A stretch of 23,533 nt of DNA from a virus, in IMG/VR virus record IMGVR_UViG_3300030419_006188, positions 1 to 23,533 of that record; one strand, given 5' to 3'. The translations under genes were made by a program, and so were the position numbers. Under the pieces are notes generated by a model. The model searched no databases. It saw nothing but the letters and a program-made list of their open reading frames with translations, and was not told where the DNA came from. Shown here one piece after another: positions 22,769 through 23,533 of this stretch (its first letter is position 1; every line of letters begins with the position of its first letter).

Positions 22769-23034
22769 AAAGGAAGTTTAGCGTGAGAAGTCCTCTTAAG
22801 AAGATTCAATTCCATAGCTTCAGCCTTCAACTTCTCCTTCAAAGGTTTAGTAAGTAACTTAGGTACTGATTCTACATCTAGATTATTCTTTTCACAAAAG
22901 AAAACAATGGCATCAACATATTTCATGTCTTTGTTTTCCATTACAATTTGTTCTATCTCCTCTGTGAATTTACGTGAGCAATAGAATTTACTTCTAATTA
23001 ACTCATCTACAGTAGGGTCTTCAGCTTTTGGCAT
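22765..23034 (-). CDS. 33: gp33 late transcription coactivator
   Basis: An 89-residue protein matching T4 gp33, which links gp55-RNA polymerase to the gp45 sliding clamp at late promoters. The core FTEEIEQIVMENKDMKYVDA followed by IVFFCEKNNLDVES, and the later KEKLKAEAMELNLLKRT, correspond to T4 IIEKMVEEFGMSYLEATTAF and IIEKIQSEAIDENLL. The C-terminus ends KLPL, a hydrophobic tail where T4 has its clamp-binding LDFLL. I chose the ATG at 23034 (MPKAEDPTVDEL) rather than an upstream ATG at 23115: the longer form would overlap the nuclease gene by 95 bases, while the short one overlaps by 14 and has AGGA close upstream. The late promoters described in this window are its probable targets. Confidence 0.85.
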   Translation of the reverse strand: MPKAEDPTVDELIRSKFYCSRKFTEEIEQIVMENKDMKYVDAIVFFCEKNNLDVESVPKLLTKPLKEKLKAEAMELNLLKRTSHAKLPL

Positions 23035-23533
23035 ATTCCTGTAACTTAAATTCAACAAAGTCTCTAATATATTCCGATAGCATTTTGATGTACTTTCGTT
23101 TGTTGTATTCTTCATAAACTACACATTCTCCATCTTCACAAGACATTATAATGACAAACTTCTTCACCATTATACCACTCATTTCATATAACATACAAGC
23201 ATATGCTGCACATTGTACAAAGTAATGGTCGATCCACTCACGTGGTTTAGGTTTCTTAGAAGTCTTAAAATCGATGACGGATAACTCCCCATCATACTCA
23301 GCTATACAATCAACAGTTCCAGCTACTCCTAACCTACTACTATAAAGTGAAGTCTCTAGTGCATGAATGTTATCTATTAGGTTGAGTTGGGGTTTAGCCT
23401 GTTTAAAAAGAAACTCTGACAGAGGTTGAACAGAAGGAAGTTCTTCATTCTTCAAATAATATTCCACAAGTGTATGCATATCAGTGCCTCTACTTGTAGA
23501 TGCCTTAGTAATCTTATCAGCTTCTTCAGTTCC
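23021..23533 (-). CDS. PD-(D/E)XK exonuclease-like protein (5' end outside window)
   Basis: The frame stays open to the right edge of the window, so the start is outside it; 170 residues are visible. It begins GTEEADKITKASTSRGTDMH followed by TLVEYYL, typical of the first helix of exonucleases in this fold. The catalytic pattern appears as GTVDCIAEYDGELSVIDFKT (about residues 72-91 of the visible part): the Asp of GTVD and the Asp-Phe-Lys of IDFK fit PD-(D/E)XK nucleases. The end carries YFVQCAAYACMLYEMSGI, as in the MGME1/Cas4-like group. A role in DNA processing, recombination or nucleotide recycling is inferred; cyanophages commonly have such a gene beside gp33. Start codons within the window (for example 23479) are internal. 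Confidence 0.85.
   Translation of the reverse strand, partial: GTEEADKITKASTSRGTDMHTLVEYYLKNEELPSVQPLSEFLFKQAKPQLNLIDNIHALETSLYSSRLGVAGTVDCIAEYDGELSVIDFKTSKKPKPREWIDHYFVQCAAYACMLYEMSGIMVKKFVIIMSCEDGECVVYEEYNKRKYIKMLSEYIRDFVEFKLQEYAKS

Noticed and set aside
23035-23115. Upstream ATG extending gp33 by 27 residues
   Set aside because: It would overlap the nuclease gene by 95 bases and adds no recognisable gp33 sequence; the inner ATG has a ribosome site and normal overlap.
1-23533. tRNA genes, CRISPR arrays, insertion sequences, attachment sites or a known anti-defence island
   Set aside because: No cloverleaf, direct-repeat array, transposase, integrase or inverted-repeat termini were seen on either strand by eye.

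Overview
This window looks like part of the genome of a T4-like (myovirus-type) cyanophage, most likely infecting marine Prochlorococcus or Synechococcus. The evidence is a dense set of recognisable T4-core proteins (gp4, gp5, gp26, gp32, gp33, gp48, gp53, gp54-like, gp59), T4-type late promoters (TATAAATA/GATAAATA), near gap-free overlapping genes, low GC content judged by eye, and a DUF1825 gene of the type found in cyanobacteria and their phages. No tRNA, rRNA, CRISPR, insertion sequence or integrase was seen. No intergenic stretch reaches 300 bases.

Layout. (1) Positions 1-17252 are read right to left (minus strand) and hold a baseplate-hub/tail/fibre block. In transcription order it contains a gp54-like tail-tube initiator, gp26 hub assembly protein, a 56-residue small protein, two paralogous tape-measure-like proteins, a gp27-like hub protein, gp5 hub protein (OB fold, no lysozyme domain seen), a separate beta-rich spike-like protein, two fibre-like proteins, a glycine-rich adhesin-like protein, four small unknown genes, and a very large structural protein that runs off the left end. 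Many neighbours overlap by 1-4 bases (TAATG or ATGA), which suggests translational coupling. (2) The strand switches at 17253-17289. (3) Positions 17290-20197 are read left to right and encode gp4 head completion, a conserved unknown, gp48 tube cap and gp53 wedge. (4) Positions 20270-23533 are again on the minus strand and form the replication/late-transcription cluster: a PD-(D/E)XK nuclease (cut by the window edge), gp33, a 2OG-Fe(II) oxygenase, gp59 helicase loader, a DUF1825 protein and gp32 ssDNA-binding protein.

How the parts fit. The gp33 made here should act, together with gp55 and gp45 (not in this window), at the late promoters seen in front of gp4, gp48, gp26 and the large structural gene. 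gp32 and gp59 organise replication forks. The remaining late genes build the hub, tail tube, tape measure, wedge and fibres. Within the late block a 74-codon gene seems to have its own host-type (extended -10 TATAAT) promoter and its own terminator. The 34-base sequence at its stop codon recurs with only three mismatches at the stop codon of gp32. That shared 3' element is the least explained signal in the window. Most of the rest is recognisable cyanophage biology, with some unusual protein architectures (a gp32 with no cysteine, collagen-like repeats, twin tape-measure-like genes).
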